From the NCBI GenBank assembly GCA_941918925.1, contig OW799237.1, forward strand, positions 91,981,015 to 92,045,014: a stretch of 64,000 nt of DNA. Reading direction: 5' to 3'. This DNA comes from Phyto melanocephala (taxonomy: Eukaryota > Arthropoda > Insecta > Diptera > Rhinophoridae). The translations under genes were made by a program, and so were the position numbers. How positions within the stretch are numbered: the first letter of the stretch is position 1; each line of letters opens with the position of its first letter. The notes under the pieces are model-generated. The model was not told the DNA's origin, ran no database searches, and saw only the letters and a program-made list of their open reading frames with translations. Positions 10,909 through 22,880 of this stretch are shown piece after piece.

Positions 10909-13900
10909 ATGTCGAAACAATATTGCATTTTTTGTATAATAATTATTGAATACTTGAATCTATTAAATGCCGCCAGTATTCCCTTACGATCTTTCATTTC
11001 ATCAACGTACAAACCTTCCATTTTACAACTGCCTCCAGGCTTTGATTCCCAAAAGCCCCCTTATAAGCCCATGCTATATCCATTTGCTGTACCCTCCTCC
11101 ATTCCTTCAACGAGACCCACACTAAAAATCAATCCTAGTACAACAGCCGGTTGGATTCCGGTAGCTTTAAGTGGACAAAAGGAGATACCTTTGATTCCAA
11201 ATACATTTCCAACCACCAAAACGCTAAACTTGCGACCTTTAGCAGTTTTAGAGGATCGTATTTCACATGATGAACCTAAATATTCGTCGCCTTCATATAA
11301 TGATGGTCCTGTATTTGAATCGATTGTTTATGGTACTTGGAAGCCAGATCCGCCTTTACAACCGGTTGGAATGTTGAATAACACAAAGCATGAACAACAA
11401 GATAGTAGTAGCAGCATTAGTGGCCTTGTTGCTGATGGAAAAGCTTACAATAAAACTATAAACAGGCAACATGGTAAGTTATGGAAAAAATATAGTGAAT
11501 GCATGTATATACAACATGTGCATACATGTACATATATGTTATCGTATGTATGTGTATGTAGTTTATGTACACCCCATTTGGCCATGTCTTCAAGACATCT
11601 TTAACGATAGGTACAAGACAATTTTAAATTATAGAAGACGTATTGAGAACTAGAACTTCAAATCTATAGAAGTACTATCGAAAGTATAGAATTATTTTGC
11701 TTAAGTTTAAAATCTTTTATTATTAATGAGGCAAAATCCTTAGAATAACAACAACAACGTCATCTTTATTGTCAAACTCTACACATTAAACATTAATTAA
11801 ATTCACAACCCCTGTTGTAATGTATTATCAGAACTAATTTTGTATGCGTTTACAGTATTGTACAATTTAATTTCATGTATTTTTGAAGTATTGTACAGGG
11901 ATGGGAAACTTTTTTTAGAATCAAAAAATAATGTTTATAGTATGTTTTTTCCAAAATAAAAATATACTATTTATAAAATTTGCTAAGAATTTTTATTAAA
12001 AACTTCTTTGGAACAGTTTTTCGTAACTCTGCAGAAGAATAATTAGATCAATATTCATGATCTTTAATTTCCTTGACGTTTAATATTATTTGACGCTTAA
12101 CAATTTAACATAAAGCCGATAAAATAGAAACTGCGTTCTGAAGCAAATAAAGCCAAACCTTATTTCAATAGACAATACAAAATACAATGGGAGGTTGTGA
12201 ATTGAACAATTGTTGTACCGTGTTACTAACTTCGCTCTTAAATTGTTAAGAATACTTCTTTCAATAGTATCGATATCGAAATAGTGACACCGATAGTCCG
12301 TTAAAATCCGTCCGTCCAAATAGTGGACAACATTTTAAAACAAATGACCATGGAATCACAAATACATGATGCTTATCCTGTCGTCGACGACTATATAAGC
12401 GACTTCAACTACATATTGTCTCTGACGACCATTTTTGATTTGTATTTTTTGTGCTATATAGTGTATAAATAAAGGGTGTTAAAATGTGTGGTAAAATTTT
12501 AATTTTAATTTAAAAAAAAAATTTCGATATTGAAAATATTTTTAATGCATTTTGTTACAAATAGGTTGCCGTTTAAAATAAAAAATTATGTCAGTCAAGT
12601 GACCCGCTACTAACTCGGCAGACTCCCAATATTTTACCTAATTTTTTTATCACGTTTTTTAATAAACTGCTGTCAATGGTTGATATCTGCTCGATAATGT
12701 TGGTTTTTAGTTCTTGAATTGTTGTATGATTGCACATACATACTTTTAATTTCAAAAAACCCTACAAAAAATAGTAAATTTTCTTGTCCTCTACGAGAAA
12801 AAAAAACTATTTTCAAACTTTTCTTTCAAAGGATCCATTGTTTCCTGCTGAAACAACATATTCTCTACGTCTAAATCATAAATTTTCCGCCACATAAAGC
12901 TTGTGATCATCTCTCTGTAGCGATTTCCATTGACCATTGATACTTTAAATTTGAACACACTATAAGTATAATCACTAAAAATACTCTTTTCTCCGCGCTT
13001 TTCTATTCTGTCTTAAGTCAACTAAACAATAATGCTATTTTATATGGCGTTTAAAGTAAAATTAATTTTTAACTATACTTGAACAATTAAAAAACTTGTC
13101 GCTCATATTGTAATTAAAACACTTTAATAGACGATAAAGACTATACTCCATCATATTAGAAAATCATTAGCAAAAAGTTAAATGAAAAATTTTGTGTGTA
13201 AAAAATTTAAAAATTTCTTAAAAGAAATTGTTAAAGACATTGTCAACTGGGAAATGTAATGTGTATATATAAACATTTTGCTATTGTTCTCGAAATAAAG
13301 CAGTTTTCTTTTCTTATTAATTGATAATACTTAATCACGTATTGGTAAACATTTGACAACATTTTTAATTTAATTAATGAATAATAATAATATTAAATTA
13401 ATAAGAATAATACCTTTTATAAACTTTGGCGTACATATTTTCTTGACATAAACAAGGAATCTTTTTATTGCAAATAATAACAATTAAAAATTTACGTTAT
13501 AAAAGTTGAAAGTACTGTATTAATCTTTAACACCATAAATTTAATTTATACAGTACTTTTTACACTTATTATTATATACCTTTATTATCAAACTCAATTA
13601 TATATACGCAATGAACTCTGTTGTACTACTACTAGCTCTGCTGTTCGACTATTTAAAGTGGTATTGCCATCTAATAGATAAAATCTGTAACTTTCTACAA
13701 AGTTCCCACACATACACACACACACACACACGAGTATATTCTGAAATTACCAGGGTACTTGACATTTAAATGTATATAAAAGATCTAATCTCTAAGGTAT
13801 GCAGCACATTATGAAACATTTCGGCAGTGTATTAATTAATATGTTACTAACCAATCAATCAACCAGAAAAAATGTTAGGTGTATAAAAATGTAAATCAAA

Positions 13901-16900
13901 CTAAATATCGATGCCTTACTTCCTCAATCTCGTATTTTAATAAATAAAATTTTTTAGGAGAGAAAAAAAAACGGTTCATCTTTTTATACTTCGGTGTTTG
14001 GTTAAAAGTTTAAATGCAATTATTAAAGAATTGATTGTATTTTTGTATATTAGTAGTAATAATATACTAATCTTTTTTAGTTAAAGCATAAAATAATCGT
14101 TTGATATGAAAAAGTCAAAACCGTTTTTTTAAGATACGAGGTTGAGAAAGTAAGGCATCGTGTAAAAGTAAAACTCTGTCTGGCTGTGTGTGAGTGTTAG
14201 CTATAGACTCCGAAACCGTAAATCCGATCGGACTCAAACTTTGGAAAGTTGTTGTACACATTCCAGAAAGTGTTTATGGGTTTAAAAAAGTGGGCGGGGC
14301 TACGCCCATAAAAAATAAGTTATAATTTTTAGCTACTTGCAGTTGACCGATTTTTCTAAAACTTTGCACACATATTGGACTCCCATGACTATACAGTTTC
14401 GTGATTAAAAAAGTGGGCAGTGCCACGCCCATAAAAAATAAGTTATCATTTTTAGCTACTTTCACTAGATCGATTTTTTTGAAAATTTGCACACATATTG
14501 AGATGTTATGACTACTTAATTTCCTCATTAGAAAAGTGGGCAGGGCCACGCCCATAAAAAAATAGTTATAATTTTGAGGTACTTGCACTGGTCCGATTTT
14601 TCTGAAACTTTGAACATATATTGAGCTGCCATGACTATACAGTTTCGTGATTAGAAAGGTGGCAATGGCACACCCATAAAAAAAGTTCTAATTCTTAACT
14701 TCTTGCACTTGATATTCAATTAAAATTCAGAATGCATTTTTATTCATTTAGGGGTGTAGCAACGCGCGCCGGGCTTGGCTAGTATGTATATACTTCTGAT
14801 ATTAAAGCTCTTTAAAATATATCATATATATATGTGTACATAAAACAAAAAAGTTTCCATCTGTTTGCTCCATGCTTCAGGTAAAATTAAAGCGTTTGAA
14901 TTTTTGTTAAAGTGTTTTTGTTTATAAGATCAATTTTATAGAAATTCCGAACATTTTGATTTTACTTGAAATATAGAACACAGACGGTTGCCTTAAATAT
15001 TTTCAAGGTGGACTGATAAAGTTGCTAGAGAGTGTTGTAGTCGACTATTTAAAATCAATACATTGTCACATTTAATTCAAAACAACGTATCATTACAAAG
15101 GCAATGGGAAATTGTTGTTGTATTATTAAAAGTAAACTTGAAAATATTTCACCAAAAAAAAAAAAAAAAAAATTTATAAATTAATTATTTTTTTATTCTA
15201 AAATATGATTATTATAGATTGTTTCTTAAGTAAAGATATTAAAAACTGTGTACTAACTAAAATTATTCTCATTAACAACATTATTTTTATATCATCCCTA
15301 AAATTATTAAATTGATGATGCGTCATTTTTTCTTTAACTGACGTTATATAAAATCGTTTGTTGATAACCCACGATTTCTAGAACCGTAAAAGATATTAGG
15401 CTAAAATATTTACCATAGATTTGATTCACGTTGGGTTTTCGTGTTGTTTTGAATCCGATAGGTGGCGTTGTAGCCATTCACATCACTGGCACTTTGAAAT
15501 TATTAGCCACTAGGAACACAGGTTGCATGACGTCAGACTAAAAAAAACTACAATAAAATAGGGTATAAAAATCCTCTGTTCAGTTGAGTTTGACGTTTGT
15601 TATAATAGAAATTTATCTATTATCTGCAATATTATCTTTTCATCTGCAATATTAAAATGAAAAGGGAAATCACAATATTTTACTCAGTCTTTTAAATCAT
15701 TATGATTGTTATCCGTCTATAGGAGATTTTTAAGAGAAACAAATTAAGAAAAATCATTAAAAAATGTTTGTATATGGCCAAGAGAGCTTCTGCCTAACGA
15801 TGCCTTGTTTGCTCTAAAAATGTTACGGTTAGGCTTAAGTATGAGATCAATAGTTTATCTGTTTACGGGAGCTGTCGTAAGTAGAGTTTCAAAGTTTGTG
15901 AAAAAAAATTTAGGAATAAAATTAAGATTAGGTAAAGCACAAGGATAACAATTAGTTTAATTTTCTTATAGGTCACTCTTATCACAACCACAAATTAATT
16001 AAAATTTTCCAGTTATTAATTAAACATAAATTCTATTTCATTTGTTTTTGGTTTTTCAGGTGGCTTTATCGGTCAAATCCAACAAAAACCCACCAAAGTC
16101 GATAGACAAATTTTACAAAAGTACACAAATGAAAAAATATCATCGACTTATTCTTCGGCTGACTACAAATTTAAACAATCTACGGCATTCAGTTTTGAAC
16201 AGAAGCAACAAAATAAAGTTAAAAAACAAGGTCGACAAAAAATACGACAAATTACCAACACAACAGAACAAAGTGTCATTGAGAGAAGCTCAAATAGTGA
16301 TGAAACAACAACAACAACAACAAAAGAAAATATTCAACACCAACATCAAATAAGAGTCATTAAAGTTAATGCGACGGATCCCAAATTAATGGAGGTGGTT
16401 AAACAAATAAATGAATCTGTCGAAACCAAATACAATCATAAACAAACCTCACCTCATTCCATTGACATGATGACAACAGCCGAACCAAATGACGAACTGG
16501 TGAACGATGAATTGGAAGCAACATCTTTAGAGTTTATGAGCACAGAGCCCCAACTGCATTATGAGGACGATAATGTGGATATTTTAGAAAAATTTAGTGC
16601 TACACGCAGGAGTTGGCCAATAGACTTCATGGATGAGGAACCTTTAGCGACAACAGCCACAAATAATGACCAACCAAATGAGTCAGACTTTGTTGGTGCA
16701 TTGGGAAACGACAGCAAAGAGACCGATTCTTCTGAAATACCATCAGTTTTGAGTGCCTTAAATATACCACCCTCATTATGGCCCAATTTGCCCGGTAATA
16801 TTACAAAACTGGGCAAACCATTTGAAACAAAAAGCTCAGCCGAAGAATCCGCACTTTGTGTGCCTATTACAGTGCGTGAACAAAATATGGTCAACTCCAA

Positions 16901-17162
16901 AGAACTGGTTTACATTGAACGAATATTTTGTTTTCCCATGCCGCCATCAACCACAATTTCCGAAATAGGTTTAGCTACCTTAGGCAGTTCTATTACGAGT
17001 AGCAGCACTACCTTCAGAACCGTTACAAAGGCCAAAGTTCGAAATTTCGATGATTTTATTGATACGCACTCCAGAGTTGCAAATTTGTCGTACAGTAATT
17101 TTAAGAGTCAATTATATTTAATTACATCTACTTTAGTTATTTATTTTAAATTTATTGCTTAA
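10909..17162 (+). CDS. Secreted or membrane-attached protein of unknown function, two exons, 555 aa
   Basis: Exon 1 is 10909-11473 (565 nt) and ends before GTAAGT. Exon 2 is 16060-17162 and follows TTTTTCAG. The phase-1 join (G|GT) is in frame and gives 1668 nt. The exon-2 frame is open from its first base, well upstream of the ATG at 16389, which supports the join. The N-terminus has a hydrophobic stretch (about residues 7-20) ending LLNAAS, like a signal peptide. Exon 1 is Pro/Ser/Thr-rich and includes GTWKPDPPLQPVG. Exon 2 is polar and Gln/Asn/Thr-rich, with a Thr run and several acidic segments. The last 18 residues are strongly hydrophobic (LYLITSTLVIYFKFIA), consistent with a GPI signal or a terminal anchor. 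AATAAA at 17262-17267 is a likely poly(A) signal. I recognise no domain; extracellular or cuticle-associated function is only a guess. Confidence 0.8.
12474..12965 (-). pseudogene. Decayed mariner transposase, C-terminal half (in intron)
   Basis: On the minus strand the region around 12830-12945 encodes VNGNRYREMITSFMW and then DVENMLFQQ, the usual mariner block before the catalytic Asp; here the next residue is Glu and the following part is deleted. Further along, 12590-12720 encodes TTIQELKTNIIEQIS and KKLGKILGVCRVSSG, the mariner C-terminal block. The 3' end near 12474 reads (on plus) AAGGGTGTTAAAATG, matching the GGGTGT-type ends at 18631 and 36661. The N-terminal half is missing, so it is inactive. 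Confidence 0.75.
13909..14160. mobile_element. 252-bp inverted-repeat MITE, copy 2 (in intron)
   Basis: Same terminal inverted repeats (CGATGCCTTACTTCCTCAA...) and interior as the copies at 4765-6730 and 53723-53976. It is uninterrupted and serves as the empty-site reference for the hAT in copy 1. It abuts the dispersed repeat that starts at about 14161. Confidence 0.9.
14161..14783 (-). mobile_element. Dispersed repeat with ACTAGC end and about 122-bp tandem units
   Basis: The minus-strand start reads ACTAGCCAAGCCCGGCGCGC, homologous to the start of the repeat at 7224. Its body contains three to four direct repeats of about 121-124 bp (unit starts about 14288, 14408, 14531 and a partial at 14655), each with AAAGTGGGC...ACGCCCATAAAAAA and a CGATTTTTCTGAAACTTTG-like block. 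The far end (14161-14230) reads CTCTGTCTGGCTGTGTGTGA. The periodic open frame at 14274-14588 on minus only reflects the tandem units. Confidence 0.7.
14784..16059. other. Distal part of the 4.6-kb intron, with a promoter-like patch
   Basis: AT-rich intron sequence. A patch at about 15530-15660 holds GGGTATAAAAATCC (TATA-like, about 15563-15574) and CTGTTCAGTTGAG, which contains an initiator-like TCAGTT, but their spacing (about 18 nt) is too short for a normal pair. A tiny ATG frame at 15657 closes after 12 codons. It could be a retrotransposon LTR piece. The acceptor TTTTTCAG ends at 16059. Confidence 0.4.
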
Positions 17163-17559
17163 CAAAAAGTTTTTCTTTTTGCAAAATTTATTGGTTAAAT
17201 TGTACATGTGTGTGTTTTCTTTTAGTTATTTGAAAATTCGAACTCAGGTTAAATATTTCTGAAATAAAGTAATTTATTGAAAAATTTATTTATGTAAAAT
17301 ATTTAATTTATTAATAAAATGTCTATTTACTTACTAGACTTGATCCAAGTTATGGGTCTTAAGTGAATTTATTATTCTTTAAAAAATGATTGTAACTGGT
17401 TTATGAGTTTTATATTTCAAAATCGCTTAATTGAAAGAAATAAAAGTAGAACTTTCGAACGTTTTCATGTATAGAGTATCCAACTTCTACAACAAAAACA
17501 AAAGTTCTACATTAAAACTTATAAGTTGAAAGAAAAAAAGAATTTATCCTCCTAATATT
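17163..17559. other. 3' flank of the two-exon gene
   Basis: The 3' UTR and downstream flank. AATAAA at 17262-17267 and AATAAA near 17313 are candidate poly(A) signals. Nothing else was recognised. Confidence 0.6.
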
Positions 17560-17900
17560 GGTTTGAAATAAACTCTCTTAATTGTGTAGAAAGAAAGTCC
17601 AACAGATATTGCACCGTCTCAATATCTTTTTCGCTATGATAACTTCTGCGAGATTGAATCTCCTAGTGAGACAGTGATCAGTGATCAGGTAATGTAGTTA
17701 AGAGTCATAAACTGGCTAGTTCTGTCTTGTATTTCTAATCTGTTTGGTCTTATATACTTAGCTGCTTCTAAAGCAATGTCTTGCAACTTCAAGATTTTCC
17801 CCATCCGCAATAAAGTTACCTGTCACTGTTGAGTGACTTGCATCCATCAATGCTCAACAGTGGATTATCTTGTGATCTCGTAAAGACATACCCAGTAGTC
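17560..17900 (-). pseudogene. Decayed non-LTR retrotransposon, RNase H/C-terminal fragment
   Basis: Minus-strand translation with frame changes gives HSTVTGNFIADGENLEVARH, close to the RNase H block G.i.GN..AD.LA, and later FNLAEVIIAKKILRRCNIC and WTFFLHN, comparable to the C-terminal block at 58800-58900 (LNLAEIYAL...QFCWFPEQD). The identification rests on these two blocks only. Several stops are present, so it is dead. Confidence 0.5.
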
Positions 17901-18630
17901 CATAATCGTAATTCGATTCAAAAGAAATCTTTTTTGAATTAAAATATGTTAACCATACAAAAAAATTATAGTTTCAAATCGAAAGACGGAGTAATCCCCA
18001 AGGTTAATCGATAAATTCAGAATGGGTTATAGCTGAATCGAAGTGAGAGCGAAAAATGAAGACAGAAATGTATTCAATTAATTTATTGAGGCCCTGAGGC
18101 GAATTCGGTGAGCAATTAATTTCATGATTTAGAGCAGTCAAGATCATGCATTTGACGCCGCTAAATTATTTTTTTTTGTGCGGATACGTGAAGTCCATAG
18201 TGTACAAGGGCAAGCATCCAGCCATTTAAGACAACATTATTGCTGCAATTTATGTAACGGCTAAAATTCTGAAAAAAGTGTGTAAAAAAATTTATGAATG
18301 GATCACCTATGCAGTAGTTGCGGCCAAAATATTTATAAAATTAAAAAAAATATTTAGAATGTAAATGGCAGGCATAAATTCAGCGTCTCATATTAAAGTT
18401 TCATTAACTTTTGCAACTTTTTTGTGTTCTTGCAGTTTTCAAAACCTAAACAGTTAAAAATCACCTGACAGGATCGTTGGAAAAATATTGATATTTTATA
18501 TGCCACTTAATTGTTATGAAAATCTCATTTCTTCGAAGTTCTGCTTTATCCTTAAAGATTAATTAATCACTCTACCCGGGTTAAAAAAGTTAATTTACTA
18601 AAAAATTTTATACGTATTTTTTTTTATCTA
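17901..18630. other. Intergenic stretch, nothing recognised
   Basis: Moderately AT-rich. No open frame, repeat end or RNA motif could be supported. Confidence 0.45.
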
Positions 18631-19720
18631 AAGGGTGTCTCAGTAAGAATAAACTTTTATAATTTAGTGTAATTTTTTTGGTGTAAGTGGCAACTCTGAA
18701 AATTGGAAGCTGACACATACTTATGTTTATTCCGATTTTTAAAAAAGTAGCGTTTTACGAAAGATAACGAGTTTAAGGTGTAAAAAATTATTACAAAAAT
18801 TTTGGAAGTTATGCTTAGACCTTTTGCAAAGGTCATTCAGTCGAAAAATGGGGACAAATAGCTTGAAGAAACGGTGTTGGGTATGGACAGTAAGAATCAT
18901 GTGCGCCAACGTACCGTTTAATATGTTGAAGATATTGCTGCTGTAAGCGAGAGTATCGTCGAAAGCCCGAATACATCAATTCGGCATAGTTCTTAAAATC
19001 TTAAAATTTTTCGAAAAACTACGCAGGGTATTTTGACAAAAAATTTGTATGAATACAAAATTCAACTTACTCAGGAGCTCAAACCAGAAGACCATCGTAA
19101 GCGCTGGCAATTCGTTTAATGGGTAATTTAGCAAAGTGAAGTCAATGCCAATTTCTTGAAAAAAGTCATCTTCTCTATTCGAATGGCTTAATAAATACAC
19201 AATATTGTTGAATTTGGAGCTCAGAAAATCCTCATGTAATCCATGAGACACAGGGAATAACTGTCTGGTGCAAATTTTGGTAAGGCGGCGTGATTTGGTC
19301 TTACTTTTTTAAAAGATACAGCCGAATATGTTGTCACTGAATGGAATTCATTACAGAAGCATTATAACTGAGTTATTGTGGCCGCAACTAGAAGGCATAG
19401 ATCTGGAAGACATGTGATTTCAGCAAGATGGCGGCACCCGGCACACCGCGTATTAAACAATTCATTTATTGCATTAACAAATTCCAGAGCAAATTATCTC
19501 AAGAAATTCTGATGTCAACTGGCCACCAAGATCATGCGAGTTTTTTTTTGAGGGTTTTGAAAAATCTCGGGTTTATGCGAATTTCATAGAAACAACTCCT
19601 GTGGAGACCATCTTTATGAAAAAGTCATGGAAAATTTGATGAAAAGAGTAATGGGCTGTCGTTAGAGCCATGGGACAGAAACACGACTATCTCAAAAAAT
19701 AAAATGATTTTAGATTTTAG
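18631..19720 (+). pseudogene. Decayed mariner transposase, nearly full length
   Basis: Starts with the end-like sequence AAGGGTGTCTCAGTAAGAAT. With frame changes, the plus strand encodes the mariner order of blocks: EDIAAVSESIVESPNTSIR-like (about 18940), YKIQLTQELKPEDHRKRWQF (about 19050-19110), then LNGIHYRSIITELLWPQLEG and DMWFQQDGGTRHTAY (about 19340-19450), and WPPRSCEFF (about 19520-19545). The catalytic Asp of FQQDG is kept, but frameshifts and stops break the gene. No matching right end was seen. Confidence 0.8.
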
Positions 19721-20083
19721 ACTACAAATTTTTCATAAAATTTAATATTTAAAATTAGTTTGAAATGTACTTTCTGTTCAAAAATGTATTTGAACATTTT
19801 ATTTTTTTTTATGAATTTAAACCCTAGAATTTAAATGGAATTAAACAAAAATTAAAGGTAGAAAAATTAAATGAAAATTGTTCATAAATAAAGAGCCAAT
19901 TTACAAACAGCCTTATTTTTGACTTAAAAGTTGCCAATTGGTCAATAATAAAATAAGTTTTCTTTGAATAAAGAAATTTTGAATGATTTTTTTTTGCGTT
20001 ACAAATTTAGTGAACATTTTGTATAAATATTAAGTCAAGAACTTTCAGTCAAATCCAAAGTCTAAGCGTAGCATAGTGGCAGG
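19721..20083. other. AT-rich flank ending in the hAT 2 target duplication
   Basis: No gene. It ends with GTGGCAGG (20076-20083), the left target duplication of the hAT element that follows. Confidence 0.6.
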
Positions 20084-20439
20084 TAGTGATGTTAAAATAG
20101 ATCGATATATATATTTTAAAAACATCGATATTTCGATGTATCGAAACGTATTTAACTTACAATGTTGTTAAAATATTTCAAGTTTAAAAATTAAATATAC
20201 ATAAAACATACATACATACATACATACATACATATGTACAAACTTATTATGTATGTATATGATTTTAAATATTTATTTTCGCAAACAATTCAATAAAAAC
20301 AATAAAATAATAAAAACAAAAAATATTGTCAGCTCTCATTATAAAAGATATAAAAAATTAACGACAAAATTTTAAATGGCATCAAATAAGTTACGAAACC
20401 ATCATCTTACGCTTACATATTATTTAAACCAGTGCTCAT

Positions 20440-20545
20440 CGAATATGGCCATCAGAAGTACTCTTTGCTTTATGTGATCCCCTGTCAGTCCGCTTCCTTT
20501 AGCAGACCACAAAGCGGGAGAAACTTGTTCCCTCTTACTATGTTC
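20440..20545 (-). pseudogene. hAT transposase C-terminal remnant
   Basis: Minus-strand translation reads SAKGSGLTGDHIKQRVLLMA then IFDEHWF, which resembles the hAT dimerisation region that follows SER.FS (R.rLt...v....fL). It has the orientation expected for element 2, with its 3' end at the left terminus. It is short and degenerate, so this is a tentative call. Confidence 0.4.
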
Positions 20546-20601
20546 TGAGCGAATAATATCGCTTATTTTTAATATAGCATTTGAGGCAGCTGTTATAGAA
20601 G

Positions 20602-21695
20602 TAACAAGTAAGAGTGCTATATTCGGCCGTGCAGAATCTTATATACCCTTCACAACGTGTAGTCATGCAATAACAACAGCTTGTATCACCATTCGTCTCA
20701 TATGAAATACGTACATACATATAAAAACATACATATATAAAAACATCCCATTGTAAAATTATAAATTTACGTATGTATGTTAAAAATATAAACAAAAAAA
20801 AATTAAAAAAAAAAATTAAAAAAAAAAATAAAAAAAAATAATACAAACAACATAAATATGAAAAAAATAAAAATAATAAAAATATAAATAATATATAAAA
20901 CAAAAAATTAAATAAAAATAAAAAAAATATATAAAACAAGTAAGAGTGTTATATTCGGCCGTGCCGAATCTTATATACCCTTCACAACGTGTAGTCATGC
21001 AATAACAGTAGTTTGTATTACCATTCATCTCATATGAAATACGTACATACATATATAAAAACATCATATTGTAAAATTATAAATTTACGTATGTATGTTA
21101 AAAAAAAAAATTTAAAAAAAAAATTAAAAAAAAAAATTAAAAAAAAAAAAATTTGAAAAAAAATAAATAAAATATAAATAATAAATATAAAACAAAAAAA
21201 AAAAGTAAAAAAAAAATTTAAAAAAAATAAATAATAAAAATATAAATAATATATAAAATAAAAAATGTAAAAAAAAAAAAATTTTGTGGCTCAGCTGGGA
21301 TTCGATCCCACGTTTACTCCAACCAGTATACACGTTTGTATGTATGTATGTTGTTGTTATGTTGTTTTTGCGAAAAAAAATCGAGGTGGTTGTGGGTTTT
21401 TGCTCATATCTCAGTTGTTTATGTACCGATGTCTCTGATTTTTAATACCGATCTATTTCCGAATATTTCTTATATTTTAATACCTCACACGGGTCCAGGT
21501 GATATCGGGGGGCGGCTGTAAAAAGTTAATTTCAACAAACACACGGACAGACTGACAGAGCTTAGTCGACTCCTCTATTCATAAGCTTTAAGAAAATATA
21601 TACTTTATGGGGTCGGAAATGAAAATGGTAGAAATTTCAGACGGAATGACAAACCATTATATATCCTTTTTCACTGTGTGAAGGGTATAAAAAGA
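20602..21695 (+). mobile_element. mini-me/DINE-1-like repeat, copy B, partial tandem duplication
   Basis: Two heads AACAAGTAAGAGTG(C/T)TATAT occur at 20602 and about 20936; the first unit is cut short in its A-rich tract, the second runs to the GTGTGAAGGGTATAAAAA end. It contains the CTCAGCTGGGATTCGAT block, TACGGACAG/GACTGACAG-type GTCY remnants and the TTTATGGGGTCGGAAATG core. The poly-Phe/Tyr open frames on the minus strand here are only the A/T tract. Confidence 0.8.
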
Positions 21696-22112
21696 ATACG
21701 CCTGAACCTTGGGTCCAATATGGTGGCTATTGAAAGAAAAATATTTTTTTCTATTTTATCTTCAACCTTCTTTAGAAAAGCGTCTTTTACAAGAAGCCTT
21801 TAAGTGGACGAAGGAGATGATATCTCGCATCAATATGCGTCATTTGACGGACTAAATTTAAAATAGGAATGGCTAAGCTAGACGTCATAAAAAAAATTAT
21901 GGTGAAAAAACATATGATGAATGCGGTGATGCCAGCCAGTATTGTTGAAAAAGTTCTAAAATTTAAAGATACTGAAAACGATACTCGTAAATAAAAATCC
22001 ATATCGGTTTTTGAAATCCGGATTTTGATCAGCGATATATATCGATTGTTTTTTCTTATATATCGATATTTTAATATATATATCGATATTTTTGCCCATC
22101 CCTAGTGGCAGG

Positions 22113-22880
22113 TATTAATAAACTAAAATCAATTTAATAAATAAAATTTAATTGCGAAAATCTATTCAGATCCCCTACTACAAAAATCACTTTCTCCAAA
22201 TAATTAACTTTTTCAATTATGCACACACTTGTTTGTAATTTATTTTTAATTTTAATAATTCTTTATTGAATTTCTTTAATTAAAAACATATAAACATTTT
22301 TTTGTTAATAAGTAAATAGTTGAATATTGAGAGAAAAACAGATTATTTACACAAATTACTATTAAAATTGATTTATATGCACATTATAAGAAATACATAA
22401 ATATTTAACTCTAGTGTGTATTTGAGTATTAAACACACTTAGAAGTGTGGATAATCTTGCTGCAGATACACATGCATACACAAATGTAGCGTACGAGAGA
22501 TAAATTTGAATTTACATATATAAGTATATACTCAGGCATGCATATACATACATACATACATATAATCGTAAAAGTAGGACTCTCGTATACTTGCAACATC
22601 AAAACTTATTACAAATCACAGTCTTTGTTGGTTAATTTTTTGTTCAAATATTTCTTCAATTCGAATCTTTAGGTTTTATTGCGGGCTTTTTATGTTTCTC
22701 TGTAACTTTTGTTTTATTTTAAATTTAAATAATTATTATTTAGTTTAGTTTTTATATAAATTAGAAAACTAAATGACAAGGGGTTAAATGTTAAATGATT
22801 TTTTTTTTTTCAACGTGAAATCAAAAAGACAATTAAAAGGCTTTAACAATACTTGGAGGGGAAAATTGTATTTAAAATGT
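22113..22880. other. AT-rich 3' flank of the first cuticle gene
   Basis: Contains CATA/TACA microsatellite (about 22546-22562) and possible minus-strand poly(A) signals (TTTATT on plus near 22674 and 22703). No further gene. Confidence 0.5.

Larger units (their letters stand above)
20084..22104. mobile_element. hAT-type element 2, with clustered CGATA motifs at both ends
   Basis: The ends are TAGTGATGTTAAAA... and (inwards from the right) TAGGGATGGGCAAAAA..., flanked by the exact 8-bp target duplication GTGGCAGG (20076-20083 and 22105-22112). Subterminal CGATA/TATCG motifs are clustered on both sides: GATCGATAT, CATCGATATTTCGATG and GTATCGAA on the left; GCGATATATATCGATTG and two TATCGATA on the right (about 22030-22090). 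A mini-me array (20602-21695) is nested inside. A minus-strand fragment near 20440-20545 looks like a transposase C-terminus. No intact transposase. Confidence 0.85.

Noticed and set aside
14274..14588. 104-aa repeat protein on the minus strand
   Set aside because: The periodicity is that of the 122-bp DNA tandem unit in a non-coding dispersed repeat.
16559..16900. Minus-strand frame over exon 2 of the unknown gene
   Set aside because: The plus strand has the longer, splice-supported frame; no motif is seen on minus.
20538..21333. Phe/Tyr-rich membrane-like proteins on the minus strand
   Set aside because: They are translations of long A/T tracts inside mini-me repeats.
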